Assembly (NCBI RefSeq): GCF_005405405.1
Contig: NZ_BJDZ01000018.1
Span: forward strand, 1 to 55,128
Length of the DNA stretch: 55,128 nucleotides
Origin: Lactiplantibacillus plajomi
GTDB lineage: Bacteria > Bacillota > Bacilli > Lactobacillales > Lactobacillaceae
Reading direction: 5' to 3'
The notes beneath the pieces were generated by a model. The model was not told where the DNA came from. It did no database searches and saw nothing but the letters and a program-made list of their open reading frames with translations. Each line of letters opens with the position of its first letter. Position 1 is the first letter of the stretch. A program made the translations under genes and the position numbers. Shown piece by piece: positions 25,496 through 34,470 of this stretch.

Positions 25496-26422
25496 ATGAA
25501 TTTATCACAATTAACCGGACAAATCGTCCTCATGTTCATCTTGATGCTAGTCGGGCTCCTGATTAACAAGCTGGGCTTCATGCACGCCCAAACGTCGACT
25601 GACCTGACCAACATCTTACTTTACGTGGTTTCACCCTGCCTGATTATTAACGCCTTTCAACAGCGTTTCTCAGCTAGCCGCCTGCAAACCCTCGGCCTGG
25701 TGATCGTGGGTATTCTGATTATCTACGCCGTCATGATCATCGTGACCCAGCTCGTCTTTCGCCGCGTCGCCGACCCTAATTTACGACGGATCATGCGTTA
25801 CGGGTCGGTGTATTCCAACGCCGGTTTCATGGGCATCCCGTTAACGAGTTCGCTCTTCGGTTCGACCGGGGTCTTCTTCGCGGTCGCCTCACTCGCGGCG
25901 TTCAACATTTTCAGCTGGACCCACGGAATCAGCCTTTTCACCGGACGACAGGGCAGTCGCCGCGATAATTTGAAACAGATTATCCTTAACCCGAACATCA
26001 TTGCCATTATCGTCGGTTTGGTACTGTTCGTCACGTCAACCCGGTTACCGGAAATTATTAGTAACGCGGTCACCTACGTCAGTGCCATCAACACACCGCT
26101 ATCAATGATCGTGATCGGTAACAGCCTGGCCGCGGTCAAGCTTAACCGTGAAACGTTGGATAAGCGGCTCTGGGGCGTCTTGTTGCTCCGAAACCTGCTC
26201 TTCCCCTACTTAACAATTGTTGTCCTACAACTGATCGGAATCTCGGGGGTGCCGCTGTTTACGACCGTTTTAATGGCCGCCTGCCCGGTTGCCGGTATCG
26301 TCGTACTCTTTACCTTAAAGGTTCACGGCGAACCCGGTCCCGCCGTGGCGCTGATGAGTGTCTCGACCATTCTCAGCATCGCCACGATTCCGCTCGTCTT
26401 CGCCCTAACTAATTTACATTAA
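25496..26422 (+). CDS. AEC family transporter (auxin efflux carrier / malate permease type)
   Basis: The 308-aa protein has ten predicted helices in the AEC fold with the internal pseudo-symmetry typical of the family. Characteristic segments are LVGLLINKLGFMHAQT in the first helices, LYVVSPCLIINAFQ, YSNAGFMGIPL near residue 105-115 (the conserved crossover of the first half), NPNIIAIIVGLVLF near residue 165 and AACPVAGIVVLFTLKV near the C-terminus. In lactic acid bacteria AEC members include malate transporters (MleP); here no malolactic gene is near, so the substrate is open. It ends in a strong bidirectional terminator. Confidence 0.92.
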   Translation: MNLSQLTGQIVLMFILMLVGLLINKLGFMHAQTSTDLTNILLYVVSPCLIINAFQQRFSASRLQTLGLVIVGILIIYAVMIIVTQLVFRRVADPNLRRIMRYGSVYSNAGFMGIPLTSSLFGSTGVFFAVASLAAFNIFSWTHGISLFTGRQGSRRDNLKQIILNPNIIAIIVGLVLFVTSTRLPEIISNAVTYVSAINTPLSMIVIGNSLAAVKLNRETLDKRLWGVLLLRNLLFPYLTIVVLQLIGISGVPLFTTVLMAACPVAGIVVLFTLKVHGEPGPAVALMSVSTILSIATIPLVFALTNLH

Positions 26423-26470
26423 ACTACAATGAAGCGCGCCTGCCATCCGCAAGCGCGCTTCATTGTAGTT
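26423..26470. terminator. Bidirectional terminator
   Basis: AACTACAATGAAGCGCGC and its exact complement close a 13-nt loop between the AEC permease and the converging DUF47 gene. A/T ends on both sides suit both directions. Confidence 0.85.
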
Positions 26471-26480
26471 CCAAGTCGTT

Positions 26481-27104
26481 TTAACTATTTTTAATCGTGA
26501 GACCGGTCATGACGTCCGCACAATCTTCACAGGCATCCAGCACCTTTTCAAAGCCGGAGTAAACTTTTTGCCAGCGAATGATTTCAATCGGATCAGTTTC
26601 TTCTTCGAACAGTAACCGTAAGTTTTCGGTATAAACGTGGTCACCCATCGATTCGATCCGGTTGGTGTTCTCAATATTTTTCGTCAACGTTTTAGAATTT
26701 TTGAAGTGGGCAAATTCGTGGACGGACTGTTGGACCGCCGTCACCGCCTGACAGGTCAAATCAATAAATTTATCGGTATTCGGGCGCATCTTCTGAATAT
26801 GTAAATAATAAAATTCATAGGTGAGTCCGCTAATGCCATCGATAATGTTGTCCAACTTATCGACTAACTGAACAATGTCTTCACGATCGATCGGCGTGAT
26901 AAATGAAATGTATAATTCGTGCATGATTTCCTTCACGTCGGCGTCACCGTCGCGTTCAATATTATGAATCACCTCACTGTCGGCCACCAACGTCTCCGCG
27001 TCAAAATCATTGATGATTTCCTTTAAAACGTTACTAGCCTGCAACGCATCGGTTGCCATGTGTTCCATCGCGCCAAAAAAGTCGTATCCCCGTTTTCGTG
27101 CCAT
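26481..27104 (-). CDS. DUF47 / PhoU-like phosphate transport accessory protein
   Basis: The 207-aa all-helical protein follows the YkaA/DUF47 pattern: GYDFFGAMEHMATDALQASNVLK, VIHNIERDGDADVKEIMHELY with the acidic metal-binding face, TPIDREDIVQLVDKLDNIIDGISG near residue 75-98, and the second PhoU-like repeat with ENTNRIESMGDHVYTENLRLLF. DUF47 proteins partner PiT transporters and are thought to regulate them. Here it is the second gene, 12 bp downstream of pit, and both use strong binding sites. Confidence 0.94.
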   Translation of the reverse strand: MARKRGYDFFGAMEHMATDALQASNVLKEIINDFDAETLVADSEVIHNIERDGDADVKEIMHELYISFITPIDREDIVQLVDKLDNIIDGISGLTYEFYYLHIQKMRPNTDKFIDLTCQAVTAVQQSVHEFAHFKNSKTLTKNIENTNRIESMGDHVYTENLRLLFEEETDPIEIIRWQKVYSGFEKVLDACEDCADVMTGLTIKNS

Positions 27105-27116
27105 TTTTGCTACCTC

Positions 27117-28130
27117 CTAAAAAATCACCATAAATAGTTTCGACATCAAATAAGCAATCAAACCGCAACCCGGAAAAGTCAGTACCCAGGCCCAAACCAT
27201 ATCACGCACGATTCGCCAGTCGACCGACGACGCCCGCTTAGCAGCACCGGCGCCCATAATCGCGGTCGTTTTCGTATGGGTCGTCGAAACCGGCACCCCG
27301 AAAATCGAGGACAGAAACAACGTGATCGCCGCCCCTAAATCAGCGGAAAAGCCCTGGTATTTCTCCAACTTAACCATGTCCATCCCGACCGACTTAATGA
27401 TCCGCATCCCACCGACCGAGGTCCCGATTCCCATCGTGACCGAACACAACACCATCACCCAAATCGGGATGGCAAAGCCGTTCCCGGTTTTTTCAACTAA
27501 CCCGTTATAATACAGCGTCAGCATGAAGACCCCCATAAATTTCTGGCCATCCTGCGCACCGTGTAAAAAGGCCATCGCCGTCGCACCCAGCGCCTGCCCC
27601 ACCGTAAACAGCTTATTCGCAAAAATCCGGTTAACGCCGCGGAACAGAAAGATAACTAACTTAGTGATCAAGTAGCCCCCACCAAGTCCCAGAATCGTGG
27701 AGACCACTAACCCAATCAACACTTTCCACCACTCATCCATATTCACGGCATCCAACCCACCCAGCGCCATCGCGGCTCCAGTTAATCCAGCAATCAACGC
27801 GTGCGACTCACTCGTTGGAATTCCAAACCACCACGCCGCAACCGCCCAACTAACAATTCCAAACAGCGCGGCCGCTAGCGCAATCTGACTGGTATTCCCA
27901 GTCCCATCAAAACTAACAATGTTACTAATCGTCTCAGCAACCTGGGCGTTGAACAACGTCATGACCAACGCCCCCAAGAAGTTCATGACAACTGCCATCC
28001 CAATCGCAACGTTCGGTCGCAGCACCCGGGTCGAAACCGCGGTTGCAATAGCATTCGGTGCATCTGTCCATCCGTTAACAAAAATCACGCCCATTACCAG
28101 GACGATGGTTATAATTAAGGCAATATTCAA
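27117..28130 (-). CDS. pit: Inorganic phosphate transporter, PiT family
   Basis: The 337-aa membrane protein has about ten helices with the two PiT signature repeats: FVNGWTDAPNAIATAVSTRVL near residue 18-40 (GxNDxxNA-type motif, here GWTDAPNA) and GVPVSTTHTKTTAIMGAGAAKR near residue 275-297; the central IPTSESHALIAGLTGAAMA and GAQDGQKFMGVF support this. It imports phosphate with H+ or Na+ or as a metal-phosphate complex. The start is TTG, preceded by AGAGGAGGCGCCAT; 337 aa is in the normal range. It is co-transcribed with the DUF47 gene. No Pho-box was recognised upstream. Confidence 0.95.
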   Translation of the reverse strand: MNIALIITIVLVMGVIFVNGWTDAPNAIATAVSTRVLRPNVAIGMAVVMNFLGALVMTLFNAQVAETISNIVSFDGTGNTSQIALAAALFGIVSWAVAAWWFGIPTSESHALIAGLTGAAMALGGLDAVNMDEWWKVLIGLVVSTILGLGGGYLITKLVIFLFRGVNRIFANKLFTVGQALGATAMAFLHGAQDGQKFMGVFMLTLYYNGLVEKTGNGFAIPIWVMVLCSVTMGIGTSVGGMRIIKSVGMDMVKLEKYQGFSADLGAAITLFLSSIFGVPVSTTHTKTTAIMGAGAAKRASSVDWRIVRDMVWAWVLTFPGCGLIAYLMSKLFMVIF

Positions 28131-28682
28131 AATGGCGCCTCCTCTAAATCATGAGTTCCATAAATCTTTTTATTCTCTTTTAATTAATGATAGCGTATTC
28201 ACAAAGCAATGTCTTTATGAAAATCAAGGAAAAAACTTTTCATTTTGATAAATTCTAGCTTTCGGCACGCCCAAAGTCTTCGTTGAACGACTTTACCTCA
28301 GATTTATCATTTTACTTACCCTTCCCCTGCAGGTTTAGGTTCGTCGTTAGCGGCTAAATTTCATTGATGAGAAGTAGTCAATAAACACGCTGTTAAATCT
28401 ATCTGTTAAGAACACAATGTTAGACGTACTGAGCAGGCGAAAAACAACCCTTAATTCAATTGATTTAGCTCAATTCCAAGTTAGCATTCCCTTGTCAACC
28501 CTCCGGTCAGCGGGAAGTAGTGGTTGAACTTTATTGATGAGAATCAGCGAGAAAACTCGCTGCCAACAATATTAAGTCATGTTTTGGACTTAGTATTACT
28601 AAACCGAAGAAAGGCAATACTTAATTAAACAAATCTTGCTCGATTCCAAGCTAGCGTTCGCTTACCAGCCCTCCGGTCAGCT

Positions 28683-28804
28683 GGAATCAGTCCGGAACGC
28701 GGTGGCCGCGGGGTTAAGCCCACAACCCAGGTCTTAACCACCGGGCTTTCACTAACCCGCCACAAACCGGCGACCAAGTGAAACTTCACCGCTGGGACTG
28801 TTCC
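28683..28804 (-). ncRNA. Structured intergenic element, copy A
   Basis: Outer arms GGAATCAGTCC and GGACTGTTCC pair, then GCGGTG (28699-28704) with CACCGC (28787-28792). Inside are two hairpins: GGTTAAG (28712-28718) with CTTAACC (28733-28739), and CGCC (28758-28761) with GGCG. The orientation is set by comparison with the copies at 29415 and 42730, which are on the plus strand. It may be an RNA or a structured DNA repeat; transcription is not shown. Confidence 0.55.
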
Positions 28805-29008
28805 CGCTTTCCCTACTGGCTTGAACTGGTCGTTGGCGGGCATTAGTGGTTAAATTTTATTGATGAGAATCAGTGGGAAAACTCGCTGCCAACAACATTA
28901 AGTCGTGTTTTAGACTTAGCGTTACTAAACCGAAGAAAGACAATACCTAGTTAAATAAGTCTTGATCGATTCCAAACTAGTATTCCCTTGCCAGCCCTCC
29001 GGTCAGCT

Positions 29009-29130
29009 GGAATCAGTCCGGAACGCGGTGGCCACGGGGTTAAGCCCAAAATTCAGGTCTTAACCACCGGGCTTTCACTAACTCGCCAAAGGACGGCGAC
29101 CAAGTGAAACTTCACCGCTGGGACTGTTCC
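29009..29130 (-). ncRNA. Structured intergenic element, copy B
   Basis: This is the copy in the second 326-bp unit. The outer arms and the GGTTAAG/CTTAACC hairpin are as in copy A, but the loop between them (ACCTGAATTTTGGG on the minus strand) and the second hairpin loop (GTCCTTT) differ, so variation is concentrated in loops. Confidence 0.55.
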
Positions 29131-29414
29131 CGCTTTCCCTCCAGGCTTGAATTAGTCGTTGGCGGGCACTAGTGCGCTAATTTGTATGAATGGATTGAGT
29201 TAGGCTGATAATTGATTATTGAATGGTGGTCACTATTTAGAGAAACAAACGTCTTAGAATCCGAATGATGGATAAGAGTACTATTTAGAGTTAGTTATCT
29301 ACTAACTTCAATTGAATATGGGGGAGCGTGTACTAAAAATCAACGAATCACGTGAACACCCACGTGGCTGGACTATTAAATCTGAAAGGTTGTTAGTTGA
29401 CGTGCGGTGAGCGA

Positions 29415-29566
29415 GGTCCCGGAGCCCTTCGAAACATGGCTGTGAAATTGTTGTTGGTCGCCGTACTTTGGCGGCTTACAACAAGGTCGACTTAGGAGAC
29501 AATTCGGGCTGTGAATTGGCTACCAAGCGTGCCCACAGCCCTGCTTTCGTGTAGGCGGAGCGGACC
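29415..29566 (+). ncRNA. Structured intergenic element, copy C (diverged)
   Basis: GGTCC and GGACC bracket the copy. GGCTGTG pairs with CACAGCC (in GCCCACAGCC), TCGCC with GGCGG around a GTACTTT loop, and CAATTC with GAATTG around GGGCTGT. Segments CTTAC, GAGACAA, TTGGCT and CCAAGCGTG line up with the copy at 42730, although the stems have different bases. Confidence 0.5.
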
Positions 29567-29639
29567 GGCATGTTAACTAGTGCCTAGTCTTTTTAATAGT
29601 GGCAACTTTTTCGAAGCTAAAGGTAGTCGTTTTCAAAGC

Positions 29640-29695
29640 TAATTGGCTACCAAACGTACGACAACCTTGCTTTCGTGACAGCGTAGACGCCGCCA
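29640..29695 (+). repeat. Partial copy of the structured element (3' part)
   Basis: TAATTGGCTACCAAACGT followed by CAACCTTGCTTTCGTG repeats, with changes, the segment AATTGGCTACCAAGCGTG ... CCTGCTTTCGTG of copy C about 125 bp upstream. Only this part is present; 29567-29639 holds no other recognisable feature. Confidence 0.5.
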
Positions 29696-29722
29696 ACTAG
29701 CCCGGATCGAGCCGGTTGATAA

Positions 29723-29769
29723 AAAGCGTCACCAGTCATCCGCGTACGTGGCGTGACTGGTGACGCTTT
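29723..29769. terminator. Terminator after the MFS gene
   Basis: AAAGCGTCACCAGTCA and TGACTGGTGACGCTTT form a perfect 16-bp stem eight bases past the stop of the minus-strand MFS gene. The T-run lies on the minus strand. Confidence 0.9.
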
Positions 29770-29777
29770 AAATCAAT

Positions 29778-30971
29778 TTAGGAAGCTTGCTGGGTCCGTT
29801 TGCGGACAACGTGGGGATAGTGCACAAAGTGGGCGTAGAAGCCTGCGACGAGGACGATAAAGCCTAAGACGCAGACGCCTTGCCAGCCGGCGAAATCCCA
29901 GAGGAGGTTGCCGAAAAAGGAGCCGAGCGCCCCGCCCATGAAGTAGCCAAACATGAAGACGGAATTGAAGCGACTGCTGGCGCGCGGGTCGATACTTTGG
30001 ACGCGGGCCTGGTTGGCAACTTGGCCGAACTGGGTCCCCAAATCCAAAATCACAATACCGACGATCAGACCGGCCAAGTGGGTGCCAAAGGTTAAGAAAA
30101 CGACGTAGGCCACCGTAGACAAGACCAGGCCGAGGCCGATAATCGTTCGCGGTTTAAACTGGTCGGCTAACCGACCAATCAGCGGGGCCGCTAACACCCC
30201 CGTCACCCCAAGTAATGCGAGTAAGCCGGCTTCCCGACTCCCCCAGTGGTACTGGTGTTGGAGGTAAAAGACCAGCGTTGCCCAGAAAATATTGGAGACG
30301 CCGAATAAAACGAAACCGTTAACGGCTGAAGCTCGTAACACCGGGTATTTTTTGACTAGCCGGGGCACGGTTTTGATCATCGCACGGTAAGTGGTCTGGT
30401 GATTCGTGACCGGGTCGCGCGGTAGCTTTTTGACCAGGACTAATCCAAGTAACGCAATCATGACGGCCGCAATCAGGTAAACCGCTTGCCACGGTAAGAC
30501 ACTGGCAAGCACTCCACTGACGGTTCGTGAAAGCAGGACCCCAACGAGCAGCCCACTCAAGACGTTACCGAGGACCCGTCCCCGCTGACCATCAGGGGCT
30601 AGAAACCCAGCGTACGGAATGATAACTTGCGGGGCGACCGACGTAATCCCGATAAGCAAGCTGGCCGCGGCGTAGACCCAAATGTTAGGGGCGACAAACG
30701 CCAGCATTGCCGAAATAATTGCAAGCGATAATAGTCGCAATATCAGGGTGCGGCGGTTCATAATATCCCCCATTGGGACAATTAATAATAAGCCAAAGGC
30801 ATAGCCCAATTGGGTCAACATGGCGACCGCCCCAACTACCGAATTGGCAAGGTTAAACTGTTGGGCAATGTCGGCTTCAATCGGTTGGATATAGTTAATA
30901 TTAGCAACGATAATCGCTGCGGAAACCGCCATTAACAGGACGGTACTCGAATTCAAAGATTTAGTTTTCAC
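29778..30971 (-). CDS. MFS transporter, DHA1-like (12 helices)
   Basis: The 397-aa protein has twelve helices and the MFS motif A region GLLLIVPMGDIMNRRTLILR after helix 2 (about residues 60-80), motif C-like GVLLSRTVSGVLA in helix 5 and a second motif-A-like GRLADQFKPRTII around residue 268. The layout is that of small drug or sugar efflux exporters of the YnfM/ArsJ-like group; the substrate is unknown. It starts at a GTG after AAAGGACC. A 45-codon reading frame lies 48 bp upstream on the same strand and could be a leader peptide. Confidence 0.9.
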   Translation of the reverse strand: MKTKSLNSSTVLLMAVSAAIIVANINYIQPIEADIAQQFNLANSVVGAVAMLTQLGYAFGLLLIVPMGDIMNRRTLILRLLSLAIISAMLAFVAPNIWVYAAASLLIGITSVAPQVIIPYAGFLAPDGQRGRVLGNVLSGLLVGVLLSRTVSGVLASVLPWQAVYLIAAVMIALLGLVLVKKLPRDPVTNHQTTYRAMIKTVPRLVKKYPVLRASAVNGFVLFGVSNIFWATLVFYLQHQYHWGSREAGLLALLGVTGVLAAPLIGRLADQFKPRTIIGLGLVLSTVAYVVFLTFGTHLAGLIVGIVILDLGTQFGQVANQARVQSIDPRASSRFNSVFMFGYFMGGALGSFFGNLLWDFAGWQGVCVLGFIVLVAGFYAHFVHYPHVVRKRTQQAS

Positions 30972-31018
30972 AATTAGGTCCTTTCTCTCACGTCTAAGTA
31001 ACTAAACACCTAGACGCT

Positions 31019-31156
31019 TTAAAAGGCCTGCTCAACGCGGATAATCAACCAGTGCTGGAGTTGGCAGTCGACCGGGACCAGCTGGCGACTCCCAGCCATG
31101 CAGTGGTCTAGATTCGCGCCCCGCCGCTTGATTGGGGTGGCGCCGTTCATTAACAT
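31019..31156 (-). CDS. Short 45-codon reading frame upstream of the MFS gene (doubtful)
   Basis: An ATG at the complement of 31154-31156 opens 45 codons ending in TAA at 31019. GAAAGGTG lies ten bases upstream, so translation is possible. The product is small, with Cys, His and several Arg, no signal peptide and no family I recognise. It would sit 48 bp before the MFS gene on the same strand, where a leader peptide could act. It may be chance; the rest of 30972-31338 holds only promoters. Confidence 0.35.
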   Translation of the reverse strand: MLMNGATPIKRRGANLDHCMAGSRQLVPVDCQLQHWLIIRVEQAF

Positions 31157-31263
31157 GCTTTTCAATCACCTTTCAGTTATTGTCAGTATTATTTTAGCAC
31201 AGCCTCCGGATTAATCAGCGCCATTTTTTAGTAACAGTATAAATGATATCTAAGTATAAATAT

Positions 31264-31292
31264 TTCAATCGGTATAAGCATCGTGCTATACT
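31264..31292 (+). promoter_or_regulatory. Promoter of the DHA2 exporter operon
   Basis: An extended -10 TGCTATACT (TATACT 31287-31292) is preceded 17 bp upstream by a weak -35 TTCAAT. A small inverted repeat ATCAA-N7-TTGAT at 31309-31325 follows it and could be an operator. Confidence 0.6.
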
Positions 31293-31338
31293 AATAGATT
31301 GTGTATTATCAAATCTAAATTGATGAAAGGATCATATT

Positions 31339-32820
31339 ATGCCAACTCATAATTCGGCGTTACCATTAGATGCTAACGGTCAGCCGTACCACCGGACTTG
31401 GTTAGTTTTAACCTTGCTGGTAGGGACCTTTAGCACTTTTATTACGCAAACTTTATTAACTACGGCATTCCCAACGTTGATGAACTATTTCCACATTTCC
31501 GCAACCGCTGTTCAGTGGTTAACGACCGGATTTATGTTGATTATGGGAATTATGATCCCCGTCAGCGCCTGGATGCTGACCCGGATCAATTCAAAATACT
31601 TATACCTCGCGGCGATGGTGATTTTTGGTGCCGGAACGATTCTGGCCTACTTTGCCGTCAACTTTCAGATGCTACTCGTTGCCCGCATGATTCAGGCGAT
31701 GGGGGTCGGGATTTCCGCACCGGTCTTTCAGACGATCATGTCGTCGGTTTACCCGCCTGAAAAACGGGGCTCGGCAATGGGAACCGCTGGGATCGTTATC
31801 GGGTTAGCCCCGGCGATTGGCCCAACGTTATCCGGTTGGATCATTGATAGTTATAACTGGCGGGCGCTGTTCCTGTTCATTATGCCGATCAACTGGCTCG
31901 TCATTATCGTGTCGTTCTTCACCCTTAGAAAGGTGTTACCAACGTCCAAGCAGCCGATTGACTGGTGGTCCGTGCTGATCTCCACGATTGGCTTTGGGAG
32001 CATGCTCTACGGCTTTTCATCGGTTGGTGAATCCGGCTGGGGCGACCCAGTTGTTATCGCAACGCTGATCATCGGGGCCATCTTCATCGGCCTCTTTGGT
32101 CACCGCCAGTTGCACATGGACAAACCCTTATTGGAACTACGGGTCTTTAAAATTCCCGCCTTTACCCTGTCCGCAATTTTGACCGCCCTCGCCTACATGG
32201 CCATGATGGGGGTCGAAATGATCTTACCAATGTACATTCAAAGCGTACTCGGCCATTCCGCGATGGATTCCGGGCTGATTCTCCTGCCCGGTGCCATCAT
32301 GATGGGAATCATGAGCCCGATTACCGGTCGGATCTTCGACCACATCGGTGCGCGCCGACTGGCCATGACCGGGATGCTGTTACTGACGGTCGGCACCGCG
32401 TTCTTCTTGTCGATCACCGCTTCGACCCCGATCATCTGGTTAATCGTCGTCTACGCAATCCGCATGTTTGGCTTAACGATGGTCACGATGCCAGTCACAA
32501 CGACCGGGATCAACGCCCTGCCATTTAGCTTGATTTCCCACGGGACCGCGGCCAATAACACCCTACGTCAAGTTGCCGCTTCGATGGGGACCGCCGTCTT
32601 GATCAGTGTCTACTCAAGCGTTTCCAAGTGGCACTTACCGAGCCAATCGCTGCTCGCCAGTGCGCCGTTGAAATACAAGGCCGCGACCATTAATGCGACC
32701 CTGACCGGCTACCACATGGCCTTCATCGTCTCGTTGATTTTCTGTGCGTTCGGGTTCGTTCTGACCTTCTTCTTAAAGGCTAACCACTCCACTGAAGTTA
32801 AGGAGGGCGATTTGAAATGA
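31339..32820 (+). CDS. DHA2-family MFS multidrug exporter (LmrB/EmrB-like)
   Basis: The 493-aa protein has 14 predicted helices and a typical EmrB/QacA layout. Helix 1 begins LVLTLLVGTFSTFITQTLLTTAFPTLMNYF (pieces: LVLTLLVGTFSTFI, TTAFPTLMNYFHIS), then AVQWLTTGFMLIMGIMIPVSAW, the motif C region GIVIGLAPAIGPTLSGWII near residue 150-170, and the loop VYPPEKRGSAMG near residue 138. It is intact, in contrast to the DHA2 gene at 2.7-4.1 kb. It ends in ATGA, overlapping by four bases with a DUF4811 gene, so the two are co-expressed. Confidence 0.95.
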   Translation: MPTHNSALPLDANGQPYHRTWLVLTLLVGTFSTFITQTLLTTAFPTLMNYFHISATAVQWLTTGFMLIMGIMIPVSAWMLTRINSKYLYLAAMVIFGAGTILAYFAVNFQMLLVARMIQAMGVGISAPVFQTIMSSVYPPEKRGSAMGTAGIVIGLAPAIGPTLSGWIIDSYNWRALFLFIMPINWLVIIVSFFTLRKVLPTSKQPIDWWSVLISTIGFGSMLYGFSSVGESGWGDPVVIATLIIGAIFIGLFGHRQLHMDKPLLELRVFKIPAFTLSAILTALAYMAMMGVEMILPMYIQSVLGHSAMDSGLILLPGAIMMGIMSPITGRIFDHIGARRLAMTGMLLLTVGTAFFLSITASTPIIWLIVVYAIRMFGLTMVTMPVTTTGINALPFSLISHGTAANNTLRQVAASMGTAVLISVYSSVSKWHLPSQSLLASAPLKYKAATINATLTGYHMAFIVSLIFCAFGFVLTFFLKANHSTEVKEGDLK

Positions 32821-33314
32821 TTCTGATTCTACTGGTCATCGCTACCCTCGTCTTTTCCGGCGCCATGATTTTTGGCCGCAACGGGTTGGTGCGCAGCTTA
32901 ACCGTCATCGTTAGTTTTCTGGTCATTGTCGGTGGGCTGATTGGGCTCGTCGGTAATGATAATTACCATTGGGGGATGCACCAAGTCACGACGACCCGCA
33001 TTCAAGACCTGACGCCGGTCCGTTCTAAGCAGGCGGCGCTGCTGATTAAGCCGTTGGGGCACGGGTCGGAACGCGTCGTCACGTACCGCGTCAACGGCAC
33101 GACCAAGTCTAGCCGGACGCCGAGCGATACGGTCACCACGACTAAGCTCACCCGCGGCCGCAACGCTCAGGTGCAGCTGGCAACCACCCGTTGGCAGTAT
33201 GATAGTGCCTTGATGAAAAGACTCTTCGCACTGGGAACCGGTGCTACCGAAGTCGTTAACCGTCAATTTATCTTTACGATACCAACGACTTGGCAAACCG
33301 TCACCCTTAAATAG
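32817..33314 (+). CDS. DUF4811 membrane protein, partner of the exporter
   Basis: The 165-aa protein has two N-terminal helices (about residues 1-19 and 25-43) and a hydrophilic C-terminal domain of about 120 residues with many Thr, Arg and Val (e.g. KQAALLIKPLGHGSERVVTYRV). This is the DUF4811 pattern, found in lactobacilli directly after LmrB-like exporters. The coupled start (ATGA overlap) with the exporter fits. Its role, possibly as an accessory to export, is inferred from gene order only. Confidence 0.85.
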   Translation: MILILLVIATLVFSGAMIFGRNGLVRSLTVIVSFLVIVGGLIGLVGNDNYHWGMHQVTTTRIQDLTPVRSKQAALLIKPLGHGSERVVTYRVNGTTKSSRTPSDTVTTTKLTRGRNAQVQLATTRWQYDSALMKRLFALGTGATEVVNRQFIFTIPTTWQTVTLK

Positions 33315-33315
33315 C

Positions 33316-33350
33316 AAAAAAAATCTGGATGCTGAGCATCCAGATTTTTT
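33316..33350. terminator. Bidirectional terminator
   Basis: ATCTGGATGC, TGA and GCATCCAGAT (33323-33345) form a perfect hairpin flanked by A and T runs on both sides, between the exporter operon and the converging YeiH gene. Confidence 0.93.
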
Positions 33351-33351
33351 A

Positions 33352-34359
33352 TTATCTTAATAATAACGTGATTAAAATCAAGGCACAAACTACTTGAATG
33401 CTGCCAACGCCCAGCCCGTATAGTGCGAGTCGTTTACCCGCTTTCAAGAAGTTCACCAAGTTCAAGCGTAACCCGATTGCGGCTAACGCGATGATTTCAA
33501 ACCAGCTACTGATGGTATGCGCCGTGGCGCCCACGATGGCGGGTAACGTCACCAAACTATTTAGGGCGCATAAAATCAAGAAACCGGCAACGTACCACGG
33601 TAGCCAGTGGCCGTTCCCGTTACCACTGACCTGGGCGTCTTCCGCCAATTCAGTTTCAACGGTCCGGTTATGCATCCGACCAAAAATCAGCACCACGATC
33701 ACCAGCATCATGATCCGCATGATTTTAAAAATCGTTGCGAACTGAACGGTCGTCTGGTTGACCATGCTGGCCGCGGCCACCACCTGTCCAACCGATTGTA
33801 AGGTCCCACCGATCAGGGCCCCCTTCAAAATGACGCTGCCACCAAAAATGGCGCCACCGAGTAGTGGCAAGGTGAGCATCAAGACGGTCCCCATCAAGTT
33901 GACTAGTGTGATCACCGTTCCCTTATCATCTTCATCAGCATCAATTACCGGGGCAATCGATGCAATCGCGGACGACCCACAAACGGCGTTCCCGCCGGCC
34001 ATCAGCATCCGCATGTTCTGACTGAAGCCCAAGCGGTTACCCAACCACAGTGCGCCCGTAATCGTGACCGTCATCTGAATTAAGATAAAGCCGATGCCCC
34101 AACCACCGATTTGGCCAATGGTCTGAACCGTCATCGTGGCACCCAGCAGCATCACTGAATATTCCAATAATTTACTTTCCGCAAACTTGGTTCCGCGGCC
34201 TAACTGGGGTTGCTTAAAGACCGTGTTTCCCCCTAAAATACCTAACAAAATGGCAATTGTGGCCGCCCCGAGCGCCGGCACAAACTTGGCGAGTACCTGG
34301 CTGATCACCGCAATAATGACGCTCATCACCAATCCCGGCATAATTCCTTTAATTTTCAC
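33352..34359 (-). CDS. YeiH family putative sulfate exporter (UPF0324)
   Basis: The 335-aa protein has about ten helices and the UPF0324/YeiH signature: [32 protein letters not shown] near residue 63-78, and the central [24 protein letters not shown] near residue 122-145. YeiH proteins are annotated as putative sulfate exporters, and in E. coli yeiH is next to a LysR gene (yeiE), as here. Transport has not been shown for lactic members. It is divergent from the LysR gene by 111 bp, the likely control region. Confidence 0.9.
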   Translation of the reverse strand: MKIKGIMPGLVMSVIIAVISQVLAKFVPALGAATIAILLGILGGNTVFKQPQLGRGTKFAESKLLEYSVMLLGATMTVQTIGQIGGWGIGFILIQMTVTITGALWLGNRLGFSQNMRMLMAGGNAVCGSSAIASIAPVIDADEDDKGTVITLVNLMGTVLMLTLPLLGGAIFGGSVILKGALIGGTLQSVGQVVAAASMVNQTTVQFATIFKIMRIMMLVIVVLIFGRMHNRTVETELAEDAQVSGNGNGHWLPWYVAGFLILCALNSLVTLPAIVGATAHTISSWFEIIALAAIGLRLNLVNFLKAGKRLALYGLGVGSIQVVCALILITLLLR

Positions 34360-34470
34360 ATGATCCTCTCCCGTCTCTTCAATAGCCCTAAGTATACGGA
34401 ATTAGTTTACATTTGAGAAATAAATTATTATGATAGTTATTATTAATAATCCTAATAGTGAGGCCCGCCA

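Larger units (their letters stand above)
28364..29170. repeat. Tandem intergenic repeat array (units of 170 and 326 bp)
   Basis: The sequence TTGATGAGAA recurs at 28364, 28534 and 28860. The interval between the last two is 326 bp and the repeat units (28534-28859 and 28860 to about 29170) are nearly identical. The first unit is only 170 bp: it lacks about 156 bp that in the others carry the structured element and its flanks. Shared blocks include AAAACTCGCTGCCAACAA, AACCGAAGAAAGGCAATAC-like and CCAGCCCTCCGGTCAGC. No reading frame with a ribosome binding site runs through it. Between 28131 and 28363, and from 29170 to 29414, I see no gene. Confidence 0.85.

Noticed and set aside
28625-28843. 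72-codon minus-strand frame in the repeat array
   Set aside because: It lies across the structured repeat with no ribosome binding site, and the equivalent frame is not kept in the second unit.
28364-29170. Possible CRISPR array
   Set aside because: The units are 170-326 bp long and contiguous, with no short repeat/spacer pattern and no cas genes in the window.
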